Numbered from the stretch's first letter, positions 54,554 through 64,000 are shown. The stretch: 64,000 nt of DNA from Tolumonas auensis DSM 9187 (GCF_000023065.1 NC_012691.1:3257501-3321500); one strand, 5' to 3'. Notes: a model not told the origin generated them from the letters alone. Numbers and translations: made by a program.

Positions 54554-55318
54554 TTACGCCCGGGCCAGATGAACCACCGGATTTTCAGAAAACAGATAGC
54601 GGTCATCCACCAGATCGTCATCAATCGTCGTTGCCTGAAACAGCATTTGTTTGGTGTTTTCCAGATGCTGCCACATCGCCAGTTTGGCCGCTTTCGGATC
54701 TTTACGCATCAGCGCTTTCAGGATCTGCTCGTGGTCTTCGCACCAGCTCTCCATCGCCCGATCATCAATATGCTCGTGTAATTTGCGCCAGTACGGGTTC
54801 TTTTCCCGGTGTTGCCAGAGTTTTTCCACCAGCGTCACCAACACCGAGTTCTGGGTCGCCTTGGCGACCTGAATATGGAATTCCTTGTCCCATTGGGAAT
54901 CGCGGGCGCGATCTTCTTTACGGGCAGTTTCCTGAATGGCCTGCAACGCCAGAATATCTTGTTTGGTGACCTGCGTGGCCGCAAATTCCGCGACATTACT
55001 TTCCAGTAATTGCCGCGCCTGCAGCAATTCGAACGGACCCGCAGTGAGAAATTCATCATCCTGTTCACTGATCGATGGCTGATAACGCGGTTCAATCCCG
55101 ATTACATGAATACCTGAACCTTTACGGACATCTACCAACCCTTCGACTTCCAGCATGATGATTGCTTCGCGAACAACCGTGCGGCTGACCGCCATGGCTT
55201 CAGCAATCAGACGTTCAGCCGGCAGGCGATCACCAATCACATACTGACCACTCTTGATCTGATGTTTTAACTCGCTGGCTACTCTCTGATACAACCGACT
55301 CGCTTCAAAAGATTCCAT
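54554..55318 (-). CDS. exuR: Hexuronate regulon repressor ExuR
   Basis: ExuR is a GntR/FadR-family repressor released by hexuronates in E. coli. The 254-residue protein has a winged helix (about residues 8-75, with [22 protein letters not shown]), then an FCD effector domain. The match to E. coli ExuR is strong in [39 protein letters not shown] and the ending [11 protein letters not shown]. The ATG at 55318 has AGGA upstream; a GTG one codon earlier is possible. It lies beside exuT and opposite the uxa genes it probably controls. Confidence 0.95.
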   Translation of the reverse strand: MESFEASRLYQRVASELKHQIKSGQYVIGDRLPAERLIAEAMAVSRTVVREAIIMLEVEGLVDVRKGSGIHVIGIEPRYQPSISEQDDEFLTAGPFELLQARQLLESNVAEFAATQVTKQDILALQAIQETARKEDRARDSQWDKEFHIQVAKATQNSVLVTLVEKLWQHREKNPYWRKLHEHIDDRAMESWCEDHEQILKALMRKDPKAAKLAMWQHLENTKQMLFQATTIDDDLVDDRYLFSENPVVHLARA

Positions 55319-55360
55319 CACAACATCCTATTCAGGGCTCTGCTGCCAGTATAACGGAAA

Positions 55361-55396
55361 TGACAAAACCTGTTATACCAATAACAGGTTTTGTCA
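55361..55396. promoter_or_regulatory. 36-bp palindrome between exuT and exuR
   Basis: Two perfect 16-base arms (TGACAAAACCTGTTAT and ATAACAGGTTTTGTCA) flank ACCA. The centre on the minus strand reads TTATTGGTATAACA, which contains the TTGGTAT core also found upstream of uxaC. It may be an ExuR operator controlling exuR, the transcript end of exuT, or both. Confidence 0.55.
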
Positions 55397-55453
55397 CTTT
55401 ACAACGGGGTACAGGCGCAAGATCGCCTCATACCATTCATCCGTTTTGTTTCA

Positions 55454-56746
55454 TTATGCAGTTGCCACTTCCGCTTTCTGCTCCGCACCGGTAGGTACTG
55501 ATGAACCAATCAGCGTACATACAATGATGGCACCAACCACATCAAACAGTGACAGACAAATAAACAACGGATCATAGCCAATTTTGCTCGCGACAATACC
55601 CACGATGAACGAGAAGATAGTCGCGCCCAGATAACCTGCCATACCAGTCAGACCATTTGCGGTACCGACAGAGTTTCTCGGGAACACATCCGAAGACATA
55701 GTGATCAATGCGCCGGAAATGGTCTGGTGCGCAAAACAGCCAACACAGAACAATGCAATGGCAGTATAAGGGCTTGCAACTGTACCAATCGCTGCCGGTG
55801 CCAGCATACAAATGGAGCCGGTCACAACCACCAGTTTACGACTGTTCAACAGAGACACGTTGAAATATTTCATCAGCATAGGTGATAAATAACCACCGAC
55901 GATACAGCCCATGTCTGCCGCCAGGAACGGGATCCAGGCAAACATGGCAATCTCTTTCAGATCCATGTGACGAACAGTACTTAAATACAGCGGGATCCAG
56001 AAGTTAAAGGTCTGCCAGGCGGGTTCAGCCAGGAATTTGGGAATCGCAATACCCCAGAATTCTTTACGAGACATGATCTGTTTTACCGATGGCTTAGAAG
56101 TGTCATTTTTATGCGACTCTTCCTGGCCTTCCAGAATGTATTGTCTTTCTTCTTCAGTGATCTGAGGGTGTTCATCTGGGGTACGGAAGAACATCAGCCA
56201 CAATGCAACCCAGAAAAATCCAAGCGCGCCGGTAACGACGAAGGCCGTTTCCCAGTTGTAATACGTGATACAGGCAATGACTAACGGAGGTGCCAGCATA
56301 CCGCCGATAGACGAGCCAATATTAAACCAGCCAGTTGCAATCGAACGCTCTTTTGCCGGAAACCATTCCGTAACCGCTTTTAAGGCGGCGGGAATTACCG
56401 CAGCTTCCGCCATACCCATCAGACCACGGAAAAATGCCAGTGACTGCCAGCTTCCGGCAAAACCGTGCAACATGTTGGCGATTGACCAACCGACACAGAA
56501 AATGGCCAGACCAATTTTGATACCGATATTATCGAGAATAAAACCGGCAATCGGCTGCATGATGGTATAGCAGGCCTGAAACGCAGCGACTACATAGGAA
56601 TATTGTTCGACACTGATATTTAATTGTTCTTTCAGCGTTGGTGCTGCGGCTGACAAAGATGAACGGGTTAAATAGTTCAGTACCGTCCCCAGCATTACTA
56701 CACCGATGATCCACCAGCGCAGGCCGACGATTTTTCTCTTAGCCAT
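55454..56746 (-). CDS. exuT: Hexuronate transporter ExuT
   Basis: ExuT is a major-facilitator proton symporter for glucuronate and galacturonate. The 430-residue protein has twelve helices and matches E. coli ExuT in LGTVLNYLTRSSLSAAAPTL, EWFPAKERSIATGWFNIGSSIGGMLAPPLV (in two pieces), PKFLAEPAWQTFNFWIPLYL and SGALITMSSDVFPRN. It faces away from uxaC across a 462-base region with ExuR-like sites. Its stop is followed by the 36-bp palindrome and then exuR. Confidence 0.94.
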   Translation of the reverse strand: MAKRKIVGLRWWIIGVVMLGTVLNYLTRSSLSAAAPTLKEQLNISVEQYSYVVAAFQACYTIMQPIAGFILDNIGIKIGLAIFCVGWSIANMLHGFAGSWQSLAFFRGLMGMAEAAVIPAALKAVTEWFPAKERSIATGWFNIGSSIGGMLAPPLVIACITYYNWETAFVVTGALGFFWVALWLMFFRTPDEHPQITEEERQYILEGQEESHKNDTSKPSVKQIMSRKEFWGIAIPKFLAEPAWQTFNFWIPLYLSTVRHMDLKEIAMFAWIPFLAADMGCIVGGYLSPMLMKYFNVSLLNSRKLVVVTGSICMLAPAAIGTVASPYTAIALFCVGCFAHQTISGALITMSSDVFPRNSVGTANGLTGMAGYLGATIFSFIVGIVASKIGYDPLFICLSLFDVVGAIIVCTLIGSSVPTGAEQKAEVATA

Positions 56747-57208
56747 GTTGCAACTCCTTGTTCAACCACAGTCCGGTATTTGCTACAGGCAAATCACCAA
56801 CCATTCCGGTCGATAGATTCATATTCTTGTCCTCTGTTTATTCGTCTTCAAGTTATGAAGTGAATGATAGAAACCCAATAGTTATCATCATTCCATTCAA
56901 AAACGTCACACTGTTATGACAGAATAATGATAATTGGTATGATAACTAAGATCGGTGAGCGCGATCTAACTTTCAATCAATCACCCCACAAAATATGCGA
57001 CAACCATCACAAAAGATCGTAAAACCAGCATATTCATCCGAATTTGTGTGACATGTACTGCAAAAAATAGCTATTTGATGTAGACAACTTTCACCCTGAT
57101 TATAATAATTGGTATAACACATTAACCAAGCATCATGACCTGCCGTGTACATTTCCTGTCAGGTCATACATGAGTTGTACCGCAGCAATCTATACACAGG
57201 AGTGGGTA
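56747..57208. promoter_or_regulatory. Divergent exuT-uxaC control region with ExuR-like sites
   Basis: No gene is seen in these 462 bases. Two sequences share a core: AATTGGTATGATAA at 56932-56945 and AATTGGTATAACA at 57107-57119; a third version lies in the palindrome at 55361-55396. They match the AATTGGTAT half-site known for ExuR/UxuR operators in enterobacteria. TATAAT at 57101-57106 directly abuts the second site and is a likely -10 box for uxaC, so binding there would block the promoter. CAGGAGTG before 57209 is the uxaC ribosome site. Confidence 0.65.
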
Positions 57209-58621
57209 ATGACTGCCTTTTTAACTGAAGACTTCTTGCTGGATACCGATTTTTCCCGCCAGCTGTACCATGATTTCGCGGCTGAACAGCCGATTTTTGA
57301 TTTTCACTGCCATCTGCCGCCACAATTGATCGCGGAAAATTATCAGTTCAAGAACCTGTATGACATCTGGCTGAAAGGTGATCATTACAAATGGCGCGCG
57401 ATGCGTTCTAACGGTGCGGACGAGCGCTTCTGCACCGGTGATGCCGATGACTACGCCAAATATCAGGCTTATGCCGCCACCGTACCGCACACTATCGGCA
57501 ACCCGCTGTATCACTGGACCCATCTTGAACTGCGCCGTCCGTTCGGTCTGAGCAATGTCGTGCTCTCCCCGGCCACCGAAAAACAGGTCTGGGATTTCTG
57601 TAACGACAAGCTGGCACAACCTGAATTTTCTGCGCGCGGCATTATGCAGCAGATGAATGTCAAACTGGTCGCCACCACCGATGATCCGATTGATGACCTG
57701 AGTCATCACGCCGCAATCGCTGCCGATAAAGACTTCAATGTCGTGGTGACTCCGGGCTGGCGTCCGGATAAAGCCGTCAACATCGATGCGCCCTGGTTTG
57801 CCGATTACATGACCGCACTGGAACAGGCCGCGGATGTCTCGATTTCCACCTTTGACGACCTGACCAAGGCACTAACTGTACGTCTGGATCACTTCGAAAA
57901 ACATGGCTGCAAGATTTCTGATCATGCACTGGATGTAGTGCTGTTTGGCGAAGCCTCTGACGCGGAACTGACTGCCATGCTGCAGGCGCGTCGTCAGGGC
58001 CAGATCCTCGCGCCGGAACAGGTTGCCGCCTTCAAAACTGCCGTCCTGCTGTTCCTGGCGAAAGAGTACAAACAGCGTGGCTGGGTGCAGCAATACCACA
58101 TCGGTGCACTGCGCAATAACAACAGCCGCAGGCTGCTGGAACTGGGGCCGGACACCGGTTTTGATTCCATCAACGATGGTCTGGTCGCCGCGCCACTGTC
58201 GCGTCTGCTGGATGCCCAGGATCGCAATAACCAGCTGCCGAAAACCATTCTGTACTGCCTGAATCCGCGCGATAACGAAGTGCTGGCGACCATGCTGGGT
58301 AATTTCCAGGGTGATGGCATTCCCGGCAAGATGCAGTTCGGTTCCGGCTGGTGGTTCAACGATCAGAAGGACGGCATGGAACGGCAGATGACACAGCTGG
58401 CCCAGCTCGGTCTGCTGAGTCGCTTCGTCGGCATGCTGACTGACAGCCGCAGCTTCCTCTCTTACACCCGTCACGAATATTTCCGTCGCGTGCTGTGCCG
58501 CATGCTCGGCCGCTGGGTAGCAGATGGTGAAGCACCGGCGGATATCAAACTGCTGGGTGAAATGGTGGAAAACATCTGTTTCCACAACGCGAAAAACTAC
58601 TTCGGTATCGAACTGAAATAA
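57209..58621 (+). CDS. uxaC: Glucuronate isomerase
   Basis: UxaC converts glucuronate to fructuronate and galacturonate to tagaturonate, the first step after uptake. The 470-residue protein has exactly the length of E. coli UxaC and shows the amidohydrolase-like metal motif FDFHCHLPP near residue 27, [20 protein letters not shown], and [18 protein letters not shown]. The ATG at 57209 has CAGGAGTG upstream; the frame is open to 57170 without family match. It is the first gene of the uxaCBA-ygjV run. Confidence 0.96.
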   Translation: MTAFLTEDFLLDTDFSRQLYHDFAAEQPIFDFHCHLPPQLIAENYQFKNLYDIWLKGDHYKWRAMRSNGADERFCTGDADDYAKYQAYAATVPHTIGNPLYHWTHLELRRPFGLSNVVLSPATEKQVWDFCNDKLAQPEFSARGIMQQMNVKLVATTDDPIDDLSHHAAIAADKDFNVVVTPGWRPDKAVNIDAPWFADYMTALEQAADVSISTFDDLTKALTVRLDHFEKHGCKISDHALDVVLFGEASDAELTAMLQARRQGQILAPEQVAAFKTAVLLFLAKEYKQRGWVQQYHIGALRNNNSRRLLELGPDTGFDSINDGLVAAPLSRLLDAQDRNNQLPKTILYCLNPRDNEVLATMLGNFQGDGIPGKMQFGSGWWFNDQKDGMERQMTQLAQLGLLSRFVGMLTDSRSFLSYTRHEYFRRVLCRMLGRWVADGEAPADIKLLGEMVENICFHNAKNYFGIELK

Positions 58622-58642
58622 CTGAACCCGACAGATAACAAC

Positions 58643-58662
58643 GCGGGAGCTGTTGCTTCCGC
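58643..58662 (+). promoter_or_regulatory. Hairpin between uxaC and uxaB
   Basis: GCGGGAGC and GCTTCCGC can pair with one G-U around TGTT, just before the uxaB ribosome site. No T run follows, so it may act in mRNA stability or partial attenuation. Confidence 0.4.
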
Positions 58663-58677
58663 ATTGAGGAGACACAA

Positions 58678-60141
58678 ATGCACGCTTTAAACCGTCAGCA
58701 ATTTCCCGGCGCTCAATATCCGGAAAAAATCATTCAGTTCGGCGAAGGAAATTTCTTGCGCGCCTTTGTCGACTGGCAGATCGACCTGCTAAACGAATAT
58801 ACCGATCTCAATGCCGGTATCACGATCATCCGCCCGATTGATACCGCCTTCCCGCCCAGCCTGAGCACGCAGGATGGCCTCTACACCACTGTGATCCGCG
58901 GTCTGAATGAACAGGGGGAAGCGGTACGTCATACCCGTCTGATCCGTTCCGTGAACCGTGAACTCAACTGTTATCAGCAGTTTGACGAGGTGCTGGCACT
59001 GGCACGCAATCCGGATATCCGCTTTGTGTTCTCCAACACCACCGAAGCCGGTATCACTTATGTCGCGGATGACAAACTGACCGATGCCCCGCCAGCCAGC
59101 TTCCCGGCGAAACTGACCCGTCTGCTGTTCGAACGCTTCCAGCATTTCAACGGCGCAGCAGATAAAGGCTGGATCATTCTGCCTTGTGAACTGATTGACT
59201 ATAACGGCGATGCCCTGCGTGAACTGGTACAACGTTATGCCGTGGAATGGAAACTGCCGCTGGCATTCAGTAACTGGCTGGGCCAGAGCAATACGTTCTG
59301 CTCGACGCTGGTCGATCGTATCGTGACCGGCTTCCCGCGCGATGAACACGCGGCGCTGCAGGAAGAGTTCGGCTATCAGGATCAGTTCGTGGATACCGCT
59401 GAATATTTTTATCTGTTCGTGATTCAGGGGCCACAATGGTTACGGGAAACGCTGTGTCTGGATCAGTTACCAGCCGACAAACAGATGAACATCCGCATTG
59501 TCGAAGACATCAAACCGTATAAAGAACGCAAAGTCGCGATCCTGAACGGGGCGCATACCGCGATGGTACCGGTGGCATTTCTGGCGGGTCTCGACACTGT
59601 CGGTGAAACGCTGAACGACGCCGCGCTGAGTCAGTTTGTGGAAAAAACGATTTTTGAAGAGATCGTACCGACACTGGATCTGCCGCGTGATGAGCTGGAA
59701 TCGTTCTCCCGTGATGTGCTGGCCCGCTTCCGCAATCCGTTTATCAAGCATCAGCTGTTATCGATTGCCCTGAACGGCATGACCAAATACAAAACCCGCA
59801 TTCTGCCACAATTGCTGACCTATCAGGATCGCAAAGGCTGTCTGCCGGTTCGCCTGACCTTCGCGCTGGCGGCGCTACTGGCGTTCTATCAGGGTAAACG
59901 CGGCGATGAAACCTACCCGCTGCAGGACGATGCCCACTGGCTGGAACACTTCGCCGCCCTGTGGTCTGCGGTTGATGCCGGCACGATCACCCTGGCCGAT
60001 CTGGTGAAACAAACACTCAGTCTGGAAAGTCACTGGGGTGAAGATCTGACCCGCGTTAAAGGGTTGGTCGAAGCGGTGTGTGCTCACCTGACCCGCATCC
60101 GTTCGCAAGGCATGCGTGCAGCCCTGTCGATTGGCTGCTGA
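58678..60141 (+). CDS. uxaB: Tagaturonate reductase (altronate oxidoreductase)
   Basis: UxaB reduces tagaturonate to altronate with NADH. The 487-residue protein is a polyol-specific long-chain dehydrogenase: the N-terminal nucleotide segment is [19 protein letters not shown], and the catalytic region contains [25 protein letters not shown]. It matches E. coli UxaB (483 residues) in the [11 protein letters not shown] segment. GAGGAG precedes the ATG. No uxuB or uxuA for the mannonate branch is in the window. Confidence 0.94.
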   Translation: MHALNRQQFPGAQYPEKIIQFGEGNFLRAFVDWQIDLLNEYTDLNAGITIIRPIDTAFPPSLSTQDGLYTTVIRGLNEQGEAVRHTRLIRSVNRELNCYQQFDEVLALARNPDIRFVFSNTTEAGITYVADDKLTDAPPASFPAKLTRLLFERFQHFNGAADKGWIILPCELIDYNGDALRELVQRYAVEWKLPLAFSNWLGQSNTFCSTLVDRIVTGFPRDEHAALQEEFGYQDQFVDTAEYFYLFVIQGPQWLRETLCLDQLPADKQMNIRIVEDIKPYKERKVAILNGAHTAMVPVAFLAGLDTVGETLNDAALSQFVEKTIFEEIVPTLDLPRDELESFSRDVLARFRNPFIKHQLLSIALNGMTKYKTRILPQLLTYQDRKGCLPVRLTFALAALLAFYQGKRGDETYPLQDDAHWLEHFAALWSAVDAGTITLADLVKQTLSLESHWGEDLTRVKGLVEAVCAHLTRIRSQGMRAALSIGC

Positions 60142-60150
60142 GGTATGAAT

Positions 60151-61638
60151 ATGCAGGAAGTAATTAAAATTCATGCCACAGACAATGTTGCCGTGGCACT
60201 GGCTGACCTTACCGAAGGTCAGCTGATTGAAATTGATGGCGCAGTCATCACTTTGCGTGGCCCGGTTGCCCGTGGACACAAACTGGCGCTGCGTGATCTG
60301 CCTGCCGGCAGTCAGATCATCAAATATGGTCTGCCGATTGGCCATGCGAAAGAAGATATCGCCCAGGGTATGCACGTACATCACCACAATATCGCCACCA
60401 ACTTAAGCGATCTGGACAATTACCAGTATCAGCCTGATTTTATGGCCGTTTCTGAGCAGCCTGGCGATCGGGAAATCGAGATCTATCGTCGCAAAAATGG
60501 TCAGATCGGTATCCGTAATGAATTATGGATTTTACCTACTGTGGGCTGCGTCAATGCGATGGCCAAACAGATGCAGAAACAGATCGAACACGACTGTGAT
60601 TTATCCGCGATTGATGGCATTCATCTGTTCAGCCACCAGTATGGCTGTTCCCAGCTAGGCCAGGACCACCAGAATACCCGCACCATCTTGCAGAATATGG
60701 TACGTCACCCCAATGCCGGCGGGGTTCTGGTGGTTGGCTTAGGTTGTGAAAACAACCAGATCGCGGCGTTTCAAGAAACGCTCGGCGAATTCGATGCCGA
60801 ACGCGTACGCTTTATGGTTTGTCAGCAACATGACGATGAAGTTGGCACCGGCGTCGAACATCTGAAAGATCTGCTGGCGGTGATGGCGGACGATAAACGC
60901 ACCACCGGCAAACTGAGTGAACTGAAATTCGGGCTGGAATGCGGCGGCTCGGATGGCTTTTCCGGTATCACCGCCAACCCGCTGCTGGGTCAGTTTTCTG
61001 ACTATGTAATTCAGCATGGCGGCACCAGTGTACTGACCGAAGTGCCGGAAATGTTCGGCGCAGAACGCATCCTGATGTCGCGTTGCCAGGATGAAAGCAC
61101 CTTCGGTAAAACCGTGGACATGGTGAATGATTTCAAACAGTATTTCATCGACCATAATCAGCCGATTTATGAAAATCCGTCCCCGGGTAACAAAGCGGGC
61201 GGCATCTCCACGCTGGAAGAGAAATCGCTGGGCTGCACCCAGAAAGCCGGTCAAAGTCAGGTGATGGATGTGCTGAAATATGGTGATCGGTTAACCCGGC
61301 CGGGGCTCAATCTGCTGAGTGCACCGGGTAATGATGCCGTTGCCACCAGCGCACTGGCCGCGGCCGGATGCCATATGGTATTGTTCAGTACAGGGCGCGG
61401 GACGCCCTACGGCGGATTCGTTCCGACAGTAAAACTGGCGACCAACAGTGATTTGGCGAAGCGCAAACCACACTGGATCGACTTTAATGCTGGCCGATTG
61501 CTGGAAGACCACACCATGATACAACTGCTCAATCAGTTTATTGACCTGATTGTTGACGTCGCGAATGGCAAAGCCACCTGTAATGAGAAGAACGATTTCC
61601 GGGAACTGGCGATATTCAAAAGCGGTGTAACCCTTTAA
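60151..61638 (+). CDS. uxaA: Altronate dehydratase
   Basis: UxaA dehydrates altronate to 2-keto-3-deoxygluconate with iron or manganese. The protein has an N-terminal SAF domain (IKIHATDNVAVALADL, GHKLALRDLPAG) and a C-terminal catalytic domain with LPTVGCVN, FSHQYGCSQLGQDH, LGCENNQ, LECGGSDGFSGI and the conserved ENPSPGNKAGGI. The ATG at 60151 gives 495 residues, equal to E. coli UxaA, and is better spaced from AGGT than the ATG at 60145. The stop overlaps the start of ygjV by one base. Confidence 0.95.
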   Translation: MQEVIKIHATDNVAVALADLTEGQLIEIDGAVITLRGPVARGHKLALRDLPAGSQIIKYGLPIGHAKEDIAQGMHVHHHNIATNLSDLDNYQYQPDFMAVSEQPGDREIEIYRRKNGQIGIRNELWILPTVGCVNAMAKQMQKQIEHDCDLSAIDGIHLFSHQYGCSQLGQDHQNTRTILQNMVRHPNAGGVLVVGLGCENNQIAAFQETLGEFDAERVRFMVCQQHDDEVGTGVEHLKDLLAVMADDKRTTGKLSELKFGLECGGSDGFSGITANPLLGQFSDYVIQHGGTSVLTEVPEMFGAERILMSRCQDESTFGKTVDMVNDFKQYFIDHNQPIYENPSPGNKAGGISTLEEKSLGCTQKAGQSQVMDVLKYGDRLTRPGLNLLSAPGNDAVATSALAAAGCHMVLFSTGRGTPYGGFVPTVKLATNSDLAKRKPHWIDFNAGRLLEDHTMIQLLNQFIDLIVDVANGKATCNEKNDFRELAIFKSGVTL

Positions 61639-62183
61639 TGACTTTTCTGCACAACATAGCGGAACTCTTTGCAGCAAACCCACTGGCACAGTCAGTGGGT
61701 TTAATTGCATTTGGCATTGGCATTTCTGCCTTTGTGCAAAAAAACGACCATCGGCTACGTACTTTTCTGACTCTGTATTGTGTGGTGATTGGCTGTCATT
61801 TTTTCCTGCTGGGTGCACCCACGGCCGCTTATGCCGCCTGGCTGAGTGGTTTACGCAGCTTTGTTTCCAGCCGCACCCGACACGTTGGCGTCATGTGTTT
61901 TTTCCTGCTGGTTGTCTGGGTATTAGGTGTTCCGAATATCACCCAACCGATCCAATGGCTCACTCTTATCGGTACCACATTAGGCACCTGGGCGCTGTAT
62001 CGTGAGCAAGGGTTACGCATGCGGTTAATGCTGCTCTCCGGTACTGTTTGCTGGGTCACGCATAACTTCGTGATTGGTTCGATAGGTGGTGCGTTGATTG
62101 AAGGCAGTTTTTTGTTTGTGAACAGCCACACCATTTTCCGTTTATGGCAACAACGTACTGCTCAACTCCCGGACGAAAGTTAA
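61638..62183 (+). CDS. ygjV: YgjV family inner-membrane protein
   Basis: The 181-residue protein has about six hydrophobic helices and corresponds to E. coli YgjV, which is also directly downstream of uxaA. Visible features are LIAFGIGISAFVQKNDHRLR, FFLLGAPTAAYAAWLSGLRSF and WVTHNFVIGSIGGALIEGSF. The family function is unknown. Conserved coupling with uxaA (TAATG overlap) suggests a link to hexuronate metabolism, perhaps transport of a product; this is inference. A short hairpin (GCCGAT and ATCGGC, 62233-62248) follows the gene. Confidence 0.88.
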   Translation: MTFLHNIAELFAANPLAQSVGLIAFGIGISAFVQKNDHRLRTFLTLYCVVIGCHFFLLGAPTAAYAAWLSGLRSFVSSRTRHVGVMCFFLLVVWVLGVPNITQPIQWLTLIGTTLGTWALYREQGLRMRLMLLSGTVCWVTHNFVIGSIGGALIEGSFLFVNSHTIFRLWQQRTAQLPDES

Positions 62184-62302
62184 GCCGTTACCTTGTCTCA
62201 TTCTGATCCGGTTGTTTAACGTGTCTGCTGATGCCGATTTAGATCGGCTTCGCAGAACAGGAAGCAATTATTGATAATAATCGGCAGACTATTGAGAGTC
62301 GT

Positions 62303-62794
62303 TTGGTTTGCAAAACCGGGACGGGGGATAAGATCATTACTACGCCAAAGATATTAGTCAGTGCCTGCCTGCTGGGCTGTCCGGTGCGTTATGACGCGCA
62401 GAGTAAACCTGTCAATCATCCTGTACTGCAACGCTGGCATGCCAATGGCTGGCTGGTGCCGTTTTGTCCGGAACAGGCCGGCGGTTTGCCCACGCCGCGA
62501 CCGGCCGCTGAACTGCAGCAGGATGGCCGCGTCATGACCGGCGAAGGCAAAGACGTCACCGCCCCCTTCCTGAAAGGTGCCGAACAGGCGCTGGCACTGT
62601 GTCAGCAGCAGAAAATCAAATATGCCCTGCTGAAAGAAAGCAGCCCGTCCTGTGGCAGCACCAACATTTATGACGGCCATTTCCGCGGTAAAAAAATCGC
62701 CGGCGAAGGCATGACCAGTCACCTGCTAAGAGCGCACGGCATCCGGATTTTTTCCGAACAGCAAATTGACGAGCTGTTTGCCTCGCTGGATTAA
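62303..62794 (+). CDS. DUF523 family protein
   Basis: The protein (up to 163 residues) belongs to DUF523, cytoplasmic proteins of unknown function with conserved cysteines. The motifs are ILVSACLLGCPVRYDAQSK, FCPEQAGGLPTPRPAAE, KYALLKESSPSCGS and HLLRAHGIRIFSEQQ. The cysteines in SACLLGC and SPSCGS suggest a metal or cluster site. The start is not certain: there is no ATG near the usual N-terminus, so TTG at 62303 (with a weak GAG upstream) or a rarer codon nearer KILVSAC is used. It is monocistronic. Confidence 0.85.
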   Translation: MVCKTGTGDKIITTPKILVSACLLGCPVRYDAQSKPVNHPVLQRWHANGWLVPFCPEQAGGLPTPRPAAELQQDGRVMTGEGKDVTAPFLKGAEQALALCQQQKIKYALLKESSPSCGSTNIYDGHFRGKKIAGEGMTSHLLRAHGIRIFSEQQIDELFASLD

Positions 62795-62806
62795 ATACTT
62801 TTGCAT

Positions 62807-62826
62807 TCCCCTCTTTCCGGAGGGGA
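62807..62826. terminator. Hairpin between the DUF523 and hydrolase genes
   Basis: TCCCCTC and GAGGGGA pair around a 6-base loop between convergent stops. No T run follows. Confidence 0.55.
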
Positions 62827-62836
62827 TTCGTCTCTC

Positions 62837-63940
62837 TTAATCGGTACCCATCGCTTCTATGATACCGACCAGCTCAGATTCGTGCTGACGCCACCACGGG
62901 TACCAGTACTGCGGTACGGACAACTGCACCGGTTCGCCGATCTGCGGCATCAGTAATGGCACCTGCTGTGCCGCGGCCAGCGCCGTAATGCGTTCAAACG
63001 GCTCGAACCAGTCATGCAAGGCCAGATCAAAGGTACCGTTGTGAATGGGCAGCATATAACAGCCGTTTAAATCCAGATGTGCCTGCAGCGATTGTTCCGG
63101 CAGCATATGCACATCCGGCCAGTCGCGATCATACGCGCCGGTTTCGATGCAGGTGATATCAAACGGACCATACGCCTCACCGATCTGCTTAAAACCATCG
63201 AAATAGCCGGTATCGCCACTGAAAAACACGCTTAAGGCCGGTGAACGGATCACCCATGAACACCACAGCGAGCGATCGGTATCAAACAAACCACGTCCGG
63301 AAAAATGCCGTGCCGGCGTTGCCACCAGTTGCGTGCCACCAACCTGTACCGACTGCCACCAGTCAAATTCCGTAATATTTTCCGCAGCCACACCCCACTG
63401 CTGCAGTTTCCGGCCGACACCCTGCGGTACATAAAACTGTTCACAGCGCGAGGCCAGAGCCTTGATGCTCATTTCATCCAGATGATCATAATGGTTATGC
63501 GAGATGATGATGCCTTTCAGGGCGGGTAACTGTTCCGGCATTAACGGCGGCTCATGAAAGCGCTTCGGCCCAATCCACTGCAATGGCGACGCACGCTTGG
63601 CAAACACCGGATCTGTCAGCCAGAACTCACCGTTCAGTTTTAACAATAAAGTGGAGTGGCCCAGCCGGTAAAGCGTATCCACCGATGGCACCAGCAGCTG
63701 CGAGGCCGTCAGCGCATGTACCGGTACCGGCACCGGCCCGATCGGCGCAGGCACCGCCGGACGCGCAAACAGATAACGCCCCAGCAGACGGAATAGCCCG
63801 GGCACCGTCATGGCCTGAGGCGTGTGGTGATTATAAAAACGCTTCTTGCGGAACAGACTGCCGGACGACGAGACCAGCTGACTGGCAGGATCAGCCGTTA
63901 TTGCCGGCAACTCAGCGACTGTTTCTGATGAATGAGCCAT
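62837..63940 (-). CDS. Metallo-beta-lactamase-fold hydrolase (NAPE-PLD/RomA-like)
   Basis: The 367-residue protein has the metal motif HNHYDHLD (HxHxDH), an ARHFSGRG segment, SGDTGYFDGF and a last ligand in LPIHNGTFDLALHDW. The pattern LGHSTLLLKLNGEFWLTDPVF with the metal motifs places it in the COG2220 group that includes RomA and the N-acyl-phosphatidylethanolamine phospholipase D family. The substrate may be a phospholipid-like molecule, but this cannot be told from sequence. A weakly hydrophobic N-terminal stretch (VPGLFRLLGRYLFA, about 46-60) may associate with the membrane. The gene is close to the right edge. Confidence 0.85.
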   Translation of the reverse strand: MAHSSETVAELPAITADPASQLVSSSGSLFRKKRFYNHHTPQAMTVPGLFRLLGRYLFARPAVPAPIGPVPVPVHALTASQLLVPSVDTLYRLGHSTLLLKLNGEFWLTDPVFAKRASPLQWIGPKRFHEPPLMPEQLPALKGIIISHNHYDHLDEMSIKALASRCEQFYVPQGVGRKLQQWGVAAENITEFDWWQSVQVGGTQLVATPARHFSGRGLFDTDRSLWCSWVIRSPALSVFFSGDTGYFDGFKQIGEAYGPFDITCIETGAYDRDWPDVHMLPEQSLQAHLDLNGCYMLPIHNGTFDLALHDWFEPFERITALAAAQQVPLLMPQIGEPVQLSVPQYWYPWWRQHESELVGIIEAMGTD

Positions 63941-64000
63941 GACATCCTCCTGAATACCGGTTATTTGTTAACCGTCACCCTCTCAGGCTAAAGTGCATTT

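Noticed and set aside
57872-58675. Open frame of 267 codons on the minus strand
   Set aside because: It is an antisense shadow of uxaC with no plausible product.
62303-63940. A toxin-antitoxin or defence pair at the right end
   Set aside because: DUF523 and the metallo-beta-lactamase-fold hydrolase are convergent and unrelated in layout, with a terminator between them.
1-64000. CRISPR arrays, insertion sequences, integrons, prophage, tRNA and rRNA genes
   Set aside because: I saw no regularly spaced repeats, transposase or integrase proteins, attachment-site duplications, or RNA genes. The stretch after gmhB, where E. coli has an rRNA operon, holds only terminators and the dsbA leader.

Overview
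The window reads as a continuous stretch of chromosome from a gammaproteobacterium with about 50% GC. Every housekeeping protein resembles its Enterobacteria, Vibrio or Aeromonas orthologue (MurI, UbiD, Fre, RecQ, NqrA-F, PrlC, RpoH, FtsYEX, TmcA, DsbA). The gene set (Na+-NQR, sigma-32, UbiK, isolated squalene-type synthase, sugar PTS, hexuronate catabolism) suggests Aeromonadales; a Tolumonas-like organism is my best guess, but this is inference from resemblance. I saw no tRNA, rRNA, CRISPR array, insertion sequence or prophage.

Layout. 1-8 kb: end of an RRM RNA-binding protein gene, murI, srkA-yihD, a lone squalene/phytoene synthase gene, then ubiD-fre (ubiquinone decarboxylase and flavin reductase), ubiK and recQ. 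8-15 kb: a lone AbiTii-like gene, rarD, and a beta-glucoside operon made of PTS IIB, IIC and IIA, a GH1 6-phospho-beta-glucosidase, a SemiSWEET-type membrane protein and a LacI-family regulator. Its promoter carries a perfect 14-bp operator palindrome. 15-21 kb: a copper/silver efflux cluster (cusA, cusB, cusF-like, plus a secreted Met/His/Cys-rich protein) followed by nfo. 21-28 kb: an orphan second copy of the PTS IIB gene, then nqrABCDEF and nqrM. 28-41 kb: rsmJ, prlC, an aminopeptidase P, pssA, an unrecognised protein with a possible NYN/PIN-like fold, putP, aspA, a spermidine synthase, a tiny entericidin-type lipoprotein, carbonic anhydrase and rpoH. 41-54 kb: ftsYEX, divergent rsmD with its DUF1145 partner, RNase II, a two-component system divergent from a Met/His-rich periplasmic protein, tmcA, gmhB and dsbA. 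54-62 kb: the hexuronate regulon exuR, exuT, uxaC, uxaB, uxaA and ygjV. 62-64 kb: a DUF523 protein and a metallo-beta-lactamase-fold hydrolase.

How genes work together. The beta-glucoside operon imports and phosphorylates a disaccharide, cleaves it with the GH1 enzyme, and may export or balance free sugar through SemiSWEET. The cus cluster forms an RND pump and adaptor with a periplasmic metallochaperone, but no outer-membrane factor or regulator lies beside it. NqrA-F form the Na+-pumping quinone reductase and NqrM helps assemble its iron site. ExuT, UxaC, UxaB and UxaA take up hexuronate and convert it to 2-keto-3-deoxygluconate under ExuR, whose candidate sites share the core TTGGTAT.

No obviously new multi-gene system is present. 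The most interesting items are the lone AbiTii-like gene, the NYN/PIN-like unknown, the two-component/periplasmic protein pair with 31-bp-spaced direct repeats, the SemiSWEET in a PTS operon, the orphan IIB, and the tandemly duplicated metal-binding module in CusB.
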